This document shows, piece by piece, positions 9,518 through 18,884 of a stretch of DNA of 64,000 nucleotides. The stretch covers positions 5,036,001 to 5,100,000 of the forward strand of contig NZ_CP077095.1 in the NCBI RefSeq assembly GCF_014268885.2. The letters run 5' to 3'. The notes beneath the pieces were generated by a model. The model was not told where the DNA came from. It made no database searches and saw only the letters and a program-made list of their open reading frames with translations. This DNA comes from Pseudomonas xantholysinigenes (lineage in GTDB: Bacteria; Pseudomonadota; Gammaproteobacteria; Pseudomonadales; Pseudomonadaceae). A program made the translations under genes and the position numbers. Numbering within the stretch: position 1 is the first letter of the stretch; every line of letters starts with the position of its first letter.

Positions 9518-10402
9518 TCAGCTACGGTCCAGCGGGCTGAAATACAGCCGCCCCAGGCCACGCCAGGTCTTGCGGGTAAAGCGCCGCAACGGGATCTGCG
9601 CGAGCAGCTCGCGCGCCAGCACCCGGTCACGGTTGCTGGTTTTCAGGAACATCGAGTTCAACGCCTTGTACTTCACCTCTTCATAGCAGGGGTGGTCGCG
9701 GAACAAGGCGTAGGTGCGCATGATGTTGTCGATCATGAAGCGGTGGTTCTTGTAGGAGTTGGTCGCGTGCTTGCGGTAACGCGCCATGACCACGCTCAGG
9801 CCATCGATGAAGTAGCCGGCACGGGTGACCTTCAGCTCGATGAGCAAGTCCTCGAGGCGAATGTTCGGGTCGAAACCGCCGACCTTCTCCAGGGCTTCGC
9901 GGCGGAACAGCAGCGTGGGCGCCGGCGGATAAGGCTTGCGCTCGAGGAACATGTCCTCGAAGTCCAGGCGCCGGAACGGCACGTTACGGCGCTGACGCTC
10001 CTCGGGGAACAGCGCGCCCTGCGAATCGATCAGTTCGATGTTGCCGGCGCAGATCCCTACTTCCGGCTTGTCGGCCATGTACTCGACCTGGATGGCGATA
10101 CGATCCGGCATCATGATGTCGTCGGAACCGAATGGCGCGATCAACTCGCCCTTGGCCCGGGCCACCGCGCTGTTGAGCGTGTGGGTGAGGCCCATGTTCT
10201 TCTGCACGCGAAAATCGAAGCCGTATTGCTCCTGCAGCCGCTGGATGCGCTCCACGCTGTCGTCGGGCGAGCCGTCATCCACGACCAACAGCTCGATGTT
10301 CGGGTAGGTCTGGTTGAGCACACTGAGGATGCTTTCCTCGATGTAGGGCCCGTGGTTGTACGATGCGATGATCACCGTCACCAGGGGTTGGTACGCAGTC
10401 AT
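9518..10402 (-). CDS. Family 2 glycosyltransferase, LPS outer core (WapR-like position)
   Basis: 294-residue GT-A enzyme. The N-terminus VTVIIASYNHGPYIEESILSV and VVDDGSPDDS are the nucleotide-sugar-binding signatures of GT2, and APFGSDDIMMP supplies the DxD-like metal site. It is the last gene of the seven-gene LPS operon and its start overlaps the preceding glycosyltransferase stop by 4 bp. By position it corresponds to P. aeruginosa wapR (PA5000, a rhamnosyltransferase). The donor sugar in this organism cannot be inferred. Confidence 0.85.
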   Translation of the reverse strand: MTAYQPLVTVIIASYNHGPYIEESILSVLNQTYPNIELLVVDDGSPDDSVERIQRLQEQYGFDFRVQKNMGLTHTLNSAVARAKGELIAPFGSDDIMMPDRIAIQVEYMADKPEVGICAGNIELIDSQGALFPEERQRRNVPFRRLDFEDMFLERKPYPPAPTLLFRREALEKVGGFDPNIRLEDLLIELKVTRAGYFIDGLSVVMARYRKHATNSYKNHRFMIDNIMRTYALFRDHPCYEEVKYKALNSMFLKTSNRDRVLARELLAQIPLRRFTRKTWRGLGRLYFSPLDRS

Positions 10403-11550
10403 TTCGACTCCTTTGCAGCGGACAAGCCCGACTCGATCAATTTCAGATACTTCTGGCGGAACACTTCGATGTCGTGGTGGTGGTTGAGATACTCGAACGC
10501 CTGTTCGCCCTTGGCACGCAGAGCCTGGTCGTCAAGGGCCAGGTAGCTGTCCAGGGCCGCGGTCAGGCTGGCCACGTCGGCGGGCTTCACCGCCAGGCCT
10601 CCGGCCCCTTCGATCAGCGGCAGCATGGCCGGCACGTCGCTGGCGATCACCGGCAGGTGGCCACTCATGCCCTCCAGCAAGGCCAGGCCGAGCCCTTCGG
10701 CCAGCGATGGCATGGTCCACACATCGAAGGCGCGGACATACTGCAGGGCGTTCTCGCGGAATCCCAGCAGGTGCGCCCGCCCGTCCAGGCCCAGGCGCTC
10801 GATCTCTGCCTGCAGACGTGCCTGCTCGCGCCCGGCACCAATGATGGCCAGTTGCGCGTCGGGGTACTTGTCCTTGAGTGCGGCGAACGCCTGGATCAGA
10901 TAGGTGTGTCCCTTGACCGGCACCAGTCGCCCGAGCGCGCCGATCAGGCGGGCATCCTGTGCCAAGCCGAGTCGCTGCCGGGCCTCGGCGCGGTCAAGCT
11001 GCAGGGCTTCGGCCTGCTCGATATCGATGGCATTGGTGATGCCATGGGTGTTGGCATCGGTAAAGCCACACTTGCAGTCAAGCAGGTACTGCTTGACTGC
11101 GGGAGAAACACCGACGAACTGCCAGGCAGGACCGATCAGGCGCTGCGCCTGGCGCCGGCGATAAAACCGGTCGTATTCGCCGAAACCATGGGAAATACCG
11201 ATGCACAACGGGATCTTCAGCCAGCGGTTCAGTTGCAGCAGCATGTTCACCGGCTTGAAGCGGTTGCAGATGACCACGTCGAATTTTTCTCGCCGGCAAA
11301 ACTGGAACAGCTGCCAGGAAGCTTTCAGGCGCATGCCTTTGAGCGCCTTGTCGGAGAATTCGAAGTACACCGAGCGGTCGGCCCGGCTCACCGGCTGGCC
11401 AGGGCCCGGCTTGCCCTTGAGAAACGCCATCGTGGTGTCGAAGCGCTCGGCCGGCAGCGCCTTGAAGATCTGCTCGGCCAGGTCGGCGAAATCATGCTGC
11501 TTGATGTTGTAGTCCGGCTGCAACTGCAAGACCTTGTAGCGCTGCTTCAT
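10399..11550 (-). CDS. Family 4 (group 1) glycosyltransferase, LPS core
   Basis: 383-residue GT-B enzyme. The C-terminal Rossmann half shows LIGALGRLVPVKGHTYLIQAF and the retaining-GT E-x7-E motif in SLAEGLGLALLEGMSGHLPV. It contains ICNRFKPVNML, a pattern shared with the WapH-like protein at 14765 (IAHRFKPIYVA), so the two may act on related acceptors. It overlaps both neighbours by 4 bp in the operon. It is an LPS core enzyme by context; acceptor and sugar are unknown. Confidence 0.85.
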   Translation of the reverse strand: MKQRYKVLQLQPDYNIKQHDFADLAEQIFKALPAERFDTTMAFLKGKPGPGQPVSRADRSVYFEFSDKALKGMRLKASWQLFQFCRREKFDVVICNRFKPVNMLLQLNRWLKIPLCIGISHGFGEYDRFYRRRQAQRLIGPAWQFVGVSPAVKQYLLDCKCGFTDANTHGITNAIDIEQAEALQLDRAEARQRLGLAQDARLIGALGRLVPVKGHTYLIQAFAALKDKYPDAQLAIIGAGREQARLQAEIERLGLDGRAHLLGFRENALQYVRAFDVWTMPSLAEGLGLALLEGMSGHLPVIASDVPAMLPLIEGAGGLAVKPADVASLTAALDSYLALDDQALRAKGEQAFEYLNHHHDIEVFRQKYLKLIESGLSAAKESK

Positions 11551-12431
11551 ACGTTTTCCTGATGAAAACCGCGGTCGGTAATGACCCAGTTGGGCGCGGC
11601 GGCCATTTCACGTACCTGCTGCGGGTCGGGCTTGGGCAGCGCCGACCATTCGTTGCGCTTCCAGCACACGAAATGGAAATAAGGGAAGGTACGCTCGCCA
11701 TCCAGGTCGTTGCTCAGGCGCCCTTCGCGCCAGTACCAGGCCTTTGGGAACACCGAGCTGCCGTCATGCCAGGCAATGCAGCCGTCTGGTGTGCTGTAGG
11801 CCTCGGTGAAATCACTGCGCCGCCGCAACGGGTTCAACTGGCCAAACAGCTTGAACAACGGCTTGGGCAGGTTCTTGCGGCGCAGGAACAGGCGGCTGAA
11901 TGCCCCTTCGTCGAGGGCATGGTGCTCCTGATCGGTGAACCGCGTGCGCCAGCCCTTCATGCCCATGAACAAGGCGCGCTTGCACGGCGTGTTGCGCATC
12001 AGGCACAGGTGTCCGGCCACGCGTCGCTCATGGGTGGAGAAGAAGTCGAACCGCGCTAGGCGCTGATTGGTGAAATACGCCCGCAGGTCGCCATACACCA
12101 GGTCGATATCGCCGAAGCCCCAGAAGTCATAGCCTTCCAGACGGTCGGCATGGATATAGCCCAGGGCGGGCTTGATATCGCACAGTTTGTACGGCTGCTC
12201 GGGCGCGAAATCGATGCCCAGGCGCGCGGACACCAACTTGCAGTAGTCGGTGTAGCTGATCGCCTCGATGCGCACGTTGGCCGGCACATCGGCGGGCATG
12301 CCGCAGTCGCTGAACAACAGCCAGTCGATATCCGCGTTGCGTCGGCAACTCTCGAGGAAGAACGGCATCCAGAACGGCCATTGCCCGAAATACGGGATGA
12401 CGAACAGGACACGAGGAGTCGGTAGGTTCAC
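11547..12431 (-). CDS. DUF6625-type protein, probable glycosyltransferase-related LPS protein
   Basis: 294 residues. It begins RVLFVIPYFGQWPFWMPFFL and carries DFWGFGDIDLVYGDLRAYF, the acidic GDID motif recalling the metal-binding site of sugar transferases. I match it to the DUF6625 family from memory. It overlaps the downstream glycosyltransferase by 4 bp and follows dnpA after 40 bp. A role in LPS core decoration is inferred from the operon only. Confidence 0.7.
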   Translation of the reverse strand: MNLPTPRVLFVIPYFGQWPFWMPFFLESCRRNADIDWLLFSDCGMPADVPANVRIEAISYTDYCKLVSARLGIDFAPEQPYKLCDIKPALGYIHADRLEGYDFWGFGDIDLVYGDLRAYFTNQRLARFDFFSTHERRVAGHLCLMRNTPCKRALFMGMKGWRTRFTDQEHHALDEGAFSRLFLRRKNLPKPLFKLFGQLNPLRRRSDFTEAYSTPDGCIAWHDGSSVFPKAWYWREGRLSNDLDGERTFPYFHFVCWKRNEWSALPKPDPQQVREMAAAPNWVITDRGFHQENV

Positions 12432-12471
12432 TTGAAGCTCACTTTATCTGATGTATCCGTACATCGCTTTT

Positions 12472-13872
12472 CTACTTGAGGATCCAGAACAGCTCGTGAC
12501 GACGCACTGCTTTGCGGAAGAACTCGTTCTCGCCGAACGGCGAGGCGCGACGCCCGGCCAGGCAGCGCTGGATCAGCCGACGCAGGCGGCGCTTGAACGG
12601 CAGCCGCGGCTGCAAGTCATGCATCATACCCAGCGCCATGGCCTTGTCGTATTGCCGTTGCGGGTCAAGCGACAGGCTGCAGGGCGTGCCCAGCGCCTGC
12701 GCCTCGATCACCGGCGGCAATGCCACCCCCGCGCCGCTGTCGCCCATCGGCCAGCGGTCGTTGTCGTGCAGGTGGTTGGCGTAGCCGAGGAGCAGTTGCG
12801 GCTGCCACTCGAGCCCCTGCAGGGCCTCGCGCACCGCCTGCTGGGCGCAGACATGGTCGGGGTGCGGGTCGAGGATCGGGTGCGGCATGACGATGACCTG
12901 TGGGCGCGCCTTGAGCAGCAGCGCACGCAAATCGGCCAGCAGGTTGTTCCAGCTCGGCACGCCATCGTCGCCCGGCAGGGCCAGGCTGTTGAATTGACGG
13001 AACAGCCGGGTATCGAGCAGGTCGGCTTCCCGCGAGCCCACTGCTTGCTCCGGTGCCTCGCGCATGGCCGGCAGTTGCAGGCAGAAGTACCCCAATTGCA
13101 CGCAGCGCTCTTGCGCCACGCCGGCCCAGCGCGGCACCGCCAGGCTGTCCCAGGCTCGCAGGCGCCCTTTCAGGCGCGCGGCCTCGACGCGGGTCAGGCC
13201 CATCTGCTGGTAATGCTCGGCCTCGATTTCGCCTGCGGTCAGGGTCACGATCCAGGCTTCGTCGGCCTGGCTGTACAAACCAAAGGCCGCCAGTTCGGCA
13301 TCATCGGCGTGGGGCGCGATGACCATGACCCGTTGCCGACGGGGATCGGCCTGGCGGAACAGCCACAAACGCGGTTGGCCAACCAGCCGGCAGAAGCGCC
13401 CCTTCAAGCTCAGGCGCCCTTCGGCCAAGGCTTGTTCCAGACCACCGAGGTTGAGGTAGCGCAAGCCACGCACGCCGCGCTCGAACACCTGCAGGTCTTC
13501 GCCCTCGGTACTGGACAGGCGCACGCCGGGGTCAAGGAAACGCCCGAGCCAGCCACAGCGCAGGCCGACCTGGACCATCAGGGTCTCGTTACCCTCCAGC
13601 TGCAAGCCGGGCGCGACCAGCCGCCCCGCCTCGAGCGTGACCCCAGGGACTTCATCGGCCTGAGCGAAGTCGTAGGCGTAGTCGTCGTCCGCGGCATAGA
13701 ACAGATGGTCGGCGAACCAGGCTTCATGGGCCACCCAGAGCAGCGGCAGCAACAGCAGCGGCAGCCACCACCAGGTGCAGACGCCCAGCGCCAGCAGTAC
13801 GCCCAACGCCACCAGCAAGCCGATGCGCTTGTTGCGTCGATGACGCTTGAGCAGTTGCTGCTTGCGGCTCAT
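12472..13872 (-). CDS. dnpA: PIG-L family deacetylase, DnpA (persistence-linked de-N-acetylase)
   Basis: 466 residues. An N-terminal hydrophobic stretch (about 17-50, rich in Leu/Trp) should anchor it in the inner membrane. The PIG-L zinc site is visible as VMVIAPHADDAELAAFG (H-x-D-D), and the second histidine cluster as MPHPILDPHPDHVCAQQ. The start at 13872 is chosen because it overlaps the mig-14 stop by 4 bp. By order and family it matches P. aeruginosa PA5002 (dnpA), where the deacetylase influences fluoroquinolone persistence. The natural substrate, probably a sugar of LPS or a precursor, is not settled. Confidence 0.8.
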   Translation of the reverse strand: MSRKQQLLKRHRRNKRIGLLVALGVLLALGVCTWWWLPLLLLPLLWVAHEAWFADHLFYAADDDYAYDFAQADEVPGVTLEAGRLVAPGLQLEGNETLMVQVGLRCGWLGRFLDPGVRLSSTEGEDLQVFERGVRGLRYLNLGGLEQALAEGRLSLKGRFCRLVGQPRLWLFRQADPRRQRVMVIAPHADDAELAAFGLYSQADEAWIVTLTAGEIEAEHYQQMGLTRVEAARLKGRLRAWDSLAVPRWAGVAQERCVQLGYFCLQLPAMREAPEQAVGSREADLLDTRLFRQFNSLALPGDDGVPSWNNLLADLRALLLKARPQVIVMPHPILDPHPDHVCAQQAVREALQGLEWQPQLLLGYANHLHDNDRWPMGDSGAGVALPPVIEAQALGTPCSLSLDPQRQYDKAMALGMMHDLQPRLPFKRRLRRLIQRCLAGRRASPFGENEFFRKAVRRHELFWILK

Positions 13873-14768
13873 GACTGGAACACCGGCACAGGGTTGCACC
13901 AACGGTCCTTGTACTCACGATCGGCACGCCCGAAGGAGAAACGTAGTGCCTTGCCGCGAGCGTTGGCATCTTCCCAGGCCGCCTGGGTATTGAGGAAGCT
14001 CAATACGCTGCCGGGGCTGAACGCCTTGGTTTCAGGGTCGACTCCGCCGTTGACGTACTCGACGCTGATCCACTGCGTGGACTCGACGCGGTACACCAGT
14101 TGGATGGCGATCGGCGCGCCGTCCAGGAACAGTACCGAGCCAATCAACAACTCACGCAAGCGCTCGACCACCTCAGCCATGCGCGCTGCCCCCGTGGCCG
14201 GGAACCCCCAGCGACGCTGGAACAGATCGCAGTACATGGCGGCGATCTCGGCGGCGCTGAAGTCACTGATCGGTCGCACCAGGCCGCCGGCTTCTTCCAG
14301 CAGGCGCAGTTCGCGTCGCTGGTTATAGCGAAACTTCTTCGACAAGTCCTCGTGCGGGCGGGCCATGGCCAACTGCTCGGGTTGCGCCTTCAGGCCAGTG
14401 AAACGACCCTGGTTCAACGCCGACAGGTAGCGCCCGGCGTGACGCAGGGGTGCTGCGGCATCATCGGCGGCCGGCAAGATGATCTCGGCATTGCCCAGGT
14501 CGAACAGGCCTTTCTTGCCATGGCGCTTGAGCACATCCTTGGACAGCGCCAGATGACGCCCCCAGGCCGGCAGCGCGGCCTTGAGCTCGCCACCCTGGGT
14601 CCAGCCCAGATAGCGCACGGGAATCTGCGCCAGTTCAGCCAGTTGCTCGATCACCAACGGGTGCGTGGCGACACTGCCGCCGAAGCGCTGCCACGCCTCG
14701 CGGTAGGCCGCGGCGTCGATCACCTGCCAACCGCGCTCACGCCAGGCTTGAATAGAGTTGAGCATCAA
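13869..14768 (-). CDS. mig-14: Mig-14 family protein (GNAT-fold; antimicrobial peptide resistance)
   Basis: 299 residues with the BioF2-like acyltransferase fold suggested by KFRYNQRRELRLLEEAGG and the C-terminal ALRFSFGRADREYKDRW. The Salmonella homologue helps survival against cationic antimicrobial peptides. In P. aeruginosa the homologue sits between dnpA and wapH, the same order as here. It overlaps both neighbours by 4 bp. Substrate and reaction are unknown; the location in an LPS operon suggests envelope modification. Confidence 0.8.
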   Translation of the reverse strand: MMLNSIQAWRERGWQVIDAAAYREAWQRFGGSVATHPLVIEQLAELAQIPVRYLGWTQGGELKAALPAWGRHLALSKDVLKRHGKKGLFDLGNAEIILPAADDAAAPLRHAGRYLSALNQGRFTGLKAQPEQLAMARPHEDLSKKFRYNQRRELRLLEEAGGLVRPISDFSAAEIAAMYCDLFQRRWGFPATGAARMAEVVERLRELLIGSVLFLDGAPIAIQLVYRVESTQWISVEYVNGGVDPETKAFSPGSVLSFLNTQAAWEDANARGKALRFSFGRADREYKDRWCNPVPVFQS

Positions 14769-15895
14769 GCCTCCGCGACCAGCGCACGTACTTGCGCCAG
14801 CTCCCAGAAGGCATCACGCACCGCCTGGTCGCTGAAACGCTGGTGCAGACGCTGCAGCATGTGCTGGGCGCAGGCCTCGCGCTGCGACGCATCCAGCCCG
14901 GCCATGTGCTGCAGGCCCTGGGCCAGTTGCGTGGCATCGCCCAGCGGGAACAGCACGCCCACGCCCTCGACCACTTCGCGAGCGCCGCCACAGGCGGTGG
15001 CCAGCAGCGGCACGCCGGCGACCATGGCTTCGAGCAGGACCATGCCGAACGGTTCATGGTCGGAGCTCAGGGCGAACACGTCGAACGCCTGGAAATAACG
15101 CCGCGCATCCGCCACCTGGCCGAGGAAATCCACTTGGCCAGCGATACCCAGCTCCTCGGCCAGGGCCTTGAGCTTCGATTCGAGACGGCCTTTGCCGAGG
15201 ATCGCCAGGCGCGCACCTGCCGGCAACCCCGGCAAGGCCTGGGCGAATCCGCGCAGCAGTGTGGCCTGGTCCTTGTCCGGGTGCAGGCGCCCGACGTTGC
15301 CGACCACCCAGGCCTGCTCATCCAGGCCCAGGGCACGGCGCGCTTCGGCGCGCGGGACCAGGCTGGCCTGCAAGGCTTCGACATCGATGCGGTTGTACAG
15401 GGTCTGGATACGCTCTGCCGGCCATTGCGCCAGGCAACGACGCATATCGTCGCGTACCGCGTCCGACACCCCCAGCAGGCTCAAACGCTTGCGAAACAGG
15501 TTGGCGAACAGCCGCCGGCCCTTGCGTTGGTAGTCGCCGAAGGCATGGTGCACACCGATCACCGGCAGGCCGGTGCCCAGCAGGGCAACATAGATCGGCT
15601 TGAACCGGTGGGCGATGCAGAAACTGAACTGGCGCTGCGCGGCAATCTTGCGCAGCGCGGCGATGGCGCCCAGCTTCAGGCCGCGCACGGCCTTGGAGCT
15701 GAACTCCAGGAACAGCACCTCGTCCGAGGCGCAACCGGCGGCAACCTGTGCGTCGGCGGCCCCGGTGAGAAATACCGTGGTGACTTTGTAGCCGTGGCCC
15801 TGGAACAGGCTCGCGTACTGACGGGCACAGTCCAGGAACGGCCCGTCATAACCATGGCAGAACTGCAGGATGCGCGGTTCAGATCGGTTGGTCAT
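14765..15895 (-). CDS. wapH: Family 4 glycosyltransferase, WapH-like LPS core enzyme
   Basis: 376-residue GT-B enzyme. It opens PRILQFCHGYDGPFLDCARQ, with acceptor-side loops, then the donor-site motifs VVGNVGRLHPDKDQATLLRGF and SSDHEPFGMVLLEAMVAGVP (E-x7-E). The position between mig-14 and the carbamoyltransferase matches P. aeruginosa wapH (PA5004). It overlaps mig-14 by 4 bp and the carbamoyltransferase by 17 bp. The transferred sugar is inferred to belong to the outer core. Confidence 0.8.
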   Translation of the reverse strand: MTNRSEPRILQFCHGYDGPFLDCARQYASLFQGHGYKVTTVFLTGAADAQVAAGCASDEVLFLEFSSKAVRGLKLGAIAALRKIAAQRQFSFCIAHRFKPIYVALLGTGLPVIGVHHAFGDYQRKGRRLFANLFRKRLSLLGVSDAVRDDMRRCLAQWPAERIQTLYNRIDVEALQASLVPRAEARRALGLDEQAWVVGNVGRLHPDKDQATLLRGFAQALPGLPAGARLAILGKGRLESKLKALAEELGIAGQVDFLGQVADARRYFQAFDVFALSSDHEPFGMVLLEAMVAGVPLLATACGGAREVVEGVGVLFPLGDATQLAQGLQHMAGLDASQREACAQHMLQRLHQRFSDQAVRDAFWELAQVRALVAEA

Positions 15896-17636
15896 AAAGC
15901 GCGGCGCCGTCCTTGACCACCAGGATGTCTTCCATGATCAGGTACTGCAGGTCCGAGCCGAAGAACATGTTCAGGGCATCGGTCGGCGAGCAGATCATGG
16001 GTTCGCCACGGCGGTTGAGCGAGGTGTTCAGCGACACACCGTTGCCGGTCAGGTACTCGAGGGCCTTCATCATGTCGTAGTAGCGCGGGTTGTACTCGCG
16101 CTTGAGCACCTGGGCACGGGACGTACCGTCCTCGTGGACCACTTCCGGTACACGGGTCTTCCACTCTTCAGCCACTTCGAAGGTGAAGGTCATGAACGGC
16201 GCCGGATGATCGACCTTGATCATCTGCGGGGCGACAGTGTCGAGCATCGACGGGCAGAAAGGCCTCCAGCGCTCGCGGAACTTGATCTGTTCGTTGATGC
16301 GGTCGGCCACGCCCGGCACGCTCGGGCAGCCGATGATCGAACGACCGCCCAGCGCGCGCGGACCGAACTCCATGCGGCCCTGGAACCAGGCCACCGGGTT
16401 GCCGTCGACCATGATCTTGGCGATGCGCTGCGGCATGTCGTCGAGCTTGCGCCATTTCGGCGCGTTCGGGTGACGGGCGCAGGCGGCGATCACGTCCTCG
16501 TTGGAGTACGACGGGCCGAGGTAGACGTGTTCCATCTTCTCGACCGGCACGCCACGGGCGTGGGAGACATAGGCCGCGGCGCCAACGGCGGTACCGGCGT
16601 CGCCGGAGGCCGGCTGCACGAACAGTTCTTTCACATCGTCACGGGCGATGATCTTCTGGTTCAGCTTGACGTTCAGTGCGCAGCCGCCGGCGAAGGCCAA
16701 CTTGCCGGTTTCTTTCAGCGTGTCGCCCAGGTAGTGGTCGATCATCTGCAGGGCGAGCTTCTCGAACAACGCCTGCATGCTCGCCGCGTAGTGAATGTAC
16801 GGCTCGTCGGCGATGTCGCCTTCGCGCTTCGGACCCAGCCACTCGATCAGTTTTGGCGAGAAGTAGAAACCCTTGCCCTTTTCTTTATAGCGACGCAGGC
16901 CGATGACGTTGGCGTACTCGGTGTTGATCACCAGTTCGCCGTTTTCGAAGCTGGCCAGGCGCGAGAAATCGTACTTGCTGGCATCGCCGTACGGCGCCAT
17001 GCCCATGACCTTGAACTCGCCGTCGAGCATCTCGAAGCCGAGGAACTCGGTGATCGCGCCATACAGGCCGCCCAGCGAGTCCGGGTCGTAGAATTCCTTG
17101 AGCTTGTGGATCTTGCCGTTTTCGCCATAGCCGAAGAAGGTGGTGGCGTACTCGCCCTTGCCGTCGATACCAAGGATCGCGGTCTTCTCTTTGAAGCCCG
17201 AGCAGTGGTAGGCGCTGGAGGCGTGGGCCAGGTGGTGCTCGACCGGCTCGATCTTGATCTTCTTCGGATCGAAGCCCAGTTGCTCCAGGCACCAGACGAT
17301 CTTCTTGCGGTAGCGCTTGTAGCGGCGGTTGCCCATCAGCAGCGCGTCGAGGGCGCGGTCCGGGGCGTACCAGTAGCGCTTGGCGTAGTGCCAGCGGGCC
17401 TTGCCGAACAGGCTGATCGGGGCGAACGGAATGGCGACCACATCGACGTCGGACGGCTTGATGCCGGCCTGTTCCAGACAGAACTTCGCCGACTCGTAGG
17501 GCATGCGGTTCTTCGCATGCTTGTCACGCACGAAGCGCTCTTCTTCGGCGGCGGCAATCAGCTTGCCGTCGATGTACAGGGCCGCGGAAGGGTCATGGCT
17601 AAGGGCGCCGGACAGGCCAAGAATCGTCAGTGCCAA
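15879..17636 (-). CDS. Carbamoyltransferase, NodU/CmcH family, for LPS inner-core heptose
   Basis: 585 residues. The N-terminal ASKHA/TsaD-like domain begins MALTILGLSGALSHDPSAAL and includes HHLAHASSAYHCSG, with the conserved histidines for carbamoyl-adenylate formation. The C-terminal part includes GRMEFGPRALGGRSI. Family members transfer carbamoyl phosphate-derived groups. In Pseudomonas the enzyme at this place carbamoylates an inner-core heptose, so that is the likely role. It is the first gene of the seven-gene operon and is separated from rlmJ by a REP-filled gap. Confidence 0.88.
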   Translation of the reverse strand: MALTILGLSGALSHDPSAALYIDGKLIAAAEEERFVRDKHAKNRMPYESAKFCLEQAGIKPSDVDVVAIPFAPISLFGKARWHYAKRYWYAPDRALDALLMGNRRYKRYRKKIVWCLEQLGFDPKKIKIEPVEHHLAHASSAYHCSGFKEKTAILGIDGKGEYATTFFGYGENGKIHKLKEFYDPDSLGGLYGAITEFLGFEMLDGEFKVMGMAPYGDASKYDFSRLASFENGELVINTEYANVIGLRRYKEKGKGFYFSPKLIEWLGPKREGDIADEPYIHYAASMQALFEKLALQMIDHYLGDTLKETGKLAFAGGCALNVKLNQKIIARDDVKELFVQPASGDAGTAVGAAAYVSHARGVPVEKMEHVYLGPSYSNEDVIAACARHPNAPKWRKLDDMPQRIAKIMVDGNPVAWFQGRMEFGPRALGGRSIIGCPSVPGVADRINEQIKFRERWRPFCPSMLDTVAPQMIKVDHPAPFMTFTFEVAEEWKTRVPEVVHEDGTSRAQVLKREYNPRYYDMMKALEYLTGNGVSLNTSLNRRGEPMICSPTDALNMFFGSDLQYLIMEDILVVKDGAALYDQPI

Positions 17637-17740
17637 GGGTCTAGCCTCTCAAATCGGTATGAAGTGCGCCAACGGCCACTCGGGCGGATGGCGGCTAAAG
17701 GGCGGGATTATAACGCAAAGATGGCGGACACACCGCCCCC

Positions 17741-17873
17741 TTGTAGGAGCGGCCTTGTGTCGCGAAAGGGCTGCGCAGCAGCCCCGGCGATTTCGATGGC
17801 GGAGCTGAAACCTGGGGCCGCTTTGCGGCCCTTTCCGGCCGGTCCGGCGCCCCGGCAAGGCCGCTCCTACAGG
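17741..17873. repeat. Inverted REP pair (GTAGGAGCGGCCTTG family)
   Basis: Left unit starts TTGTAGGAGCGGCCTTGTG. The right unit is its inverse, ending AAGGCCGCTCCTACAG but altered in the middle. The pair fills the 17637-17884 gap between the LPS operon promoter side and the rlmJ stop. No gene is seen there. Confidence 0.8.
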
Positions 17874-17884
17874 GTTCGTGCGGG

Positions 17885-18721
17885 TTATTCGGCGATCAGC
17901 CAATCCATGCGGAAGCTGCCGGCGGTCTGCGCCAGCTCCTTGGCCAGCCACGGCAGCAAGGTCTTGAGCTCGTCCTCCAGGCCCCATGGCGGGTTGGCGA
18001 TGGCCAGGCCCGAGCCGTTCAGCCCCTGCGGGCTGTCCTGGTGGTGCACGTACAGCTCGACCCGCAGCAACTTGGGCGCGCCGGTGCTGGTCAGGTCCTG
18101 GTAGAAGCGGGTCAGCGAGCGCTGGTCCTTGATCGGGTACCAGATGGCCGCGACGGTCTGGCGCATGCGACCGATCGCCTCTTTCATCGCCACGGTGCAG
18201 CGCTTGAGCTCGTCGGCCTGCTCGAATGGCGGGTCGATCAGCATGATCGCGCGCTTTTCCTGCACCGGCAGCAGCGCCCGCGGGATGTGCCAGCCTTCGC
18301 CCAGATGAACGGTGACCCGTGGGTCCTTCTTCATGTTCTCTTTGAGCAGCGCCCCGTCTTCAGGGTGCTTCTCGTTGAGCAGGGCGCGGTCCTGCTGGCG
18401 CATCAGGCGACGCGCCAACTCGGGCGAGCCGGGGTAGTAACGCAGCTCACCATCCTGGTTCAGGCGCTTGATGATGCGCAGGTAGTCGGCGGTCACTTCC
18501 GGCAGGTCGTCGCGGTTCCACAAGCGGGCGACACCTTCGAGGTATTCACCGGTACGGCTCGCCTGGTCGCCCTGCAGGTCGTAGAGACCCAGGCCGGCGT
18601 GGGTATCGATGTAGGCGAACGGCTGCTCCTTGCGCGACATCAGGGCGATGAGGCGGGTGAGCACGATGTGCTTGAGGACGTCGGCGTGGTTGCCGGCGTG
18701 GAAGGCGTGACGATAGTTCAT
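17885..18721 (-). CDS. rlmJ: 23S rRNA (adenine2030-N6)-methyltransferase
   Basis: 278 residues, close to E. coli RlmJ. It methylates A2030 in 23S rRNA. The start MNYRHAFHAGNHADVLKHIV is the conserved N-terminus of the family. The SAM site is seen as AYIDTHAGLGLYDL and the catalytic DPPF-type motif as MLIDPPFEQADE. Upstream in-frame residues are REP-derived and were excluded. No operon partner is apparent. Confidence 0.93.
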   Translation of the reverse strand: MNYRHAFHAGNHADVLKHIVLTRLIALMSRKEQPFAYIDTHAGLGLYDLQGDQASRTGEYLEGVARLWNRDDLPEVTADYLRIIKRLNQDGELRYYPGSPELARRLMRQQDRALLNEKHPEDGALLKENMKKDPRVTVHLGEGWHIPRALLPVQEKRAIMLIDPPFEQADELKRCTVAMKEAIGRMRQTVAAIWYPIKDQRSLTRFYQDLTSTGAPKLLRVELYVHHQDSPQGLNGSGLAIANPPWGLEDELKTLLPWLAKELAQTAGSFRMDWLIAE

Positions 18722-18795
18722 GAGGACTCCTGCGGGGGCGCCAAGTTTACCTTGTCGCGAGGGAGTCGTCAGGTACGGCGGTCGGCACTGAAGCA

Positions 18796-18860
18796 TTCGC
18801 GGGTAAACCCGCTCCCACAAGGCCGGCGAAAGACCTTTGGGAGCGGGTTTACCCGCGAAG
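18796..18860. repeat. Inverted REP pair (CGCGGGTAAACCCGCTCCCACA family)
   Basis: Two inverted copies of the classic P. putida REP (TTCGCGGGTAAACCCGCTCC and its reverse complement) separated by about 18 bp. It lies between the rlmJ start and the putP stop. Confidence 0.85.
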
Positions 18861-18884
18861 CAAGCGATGCCGCTTCAGCAGGCG

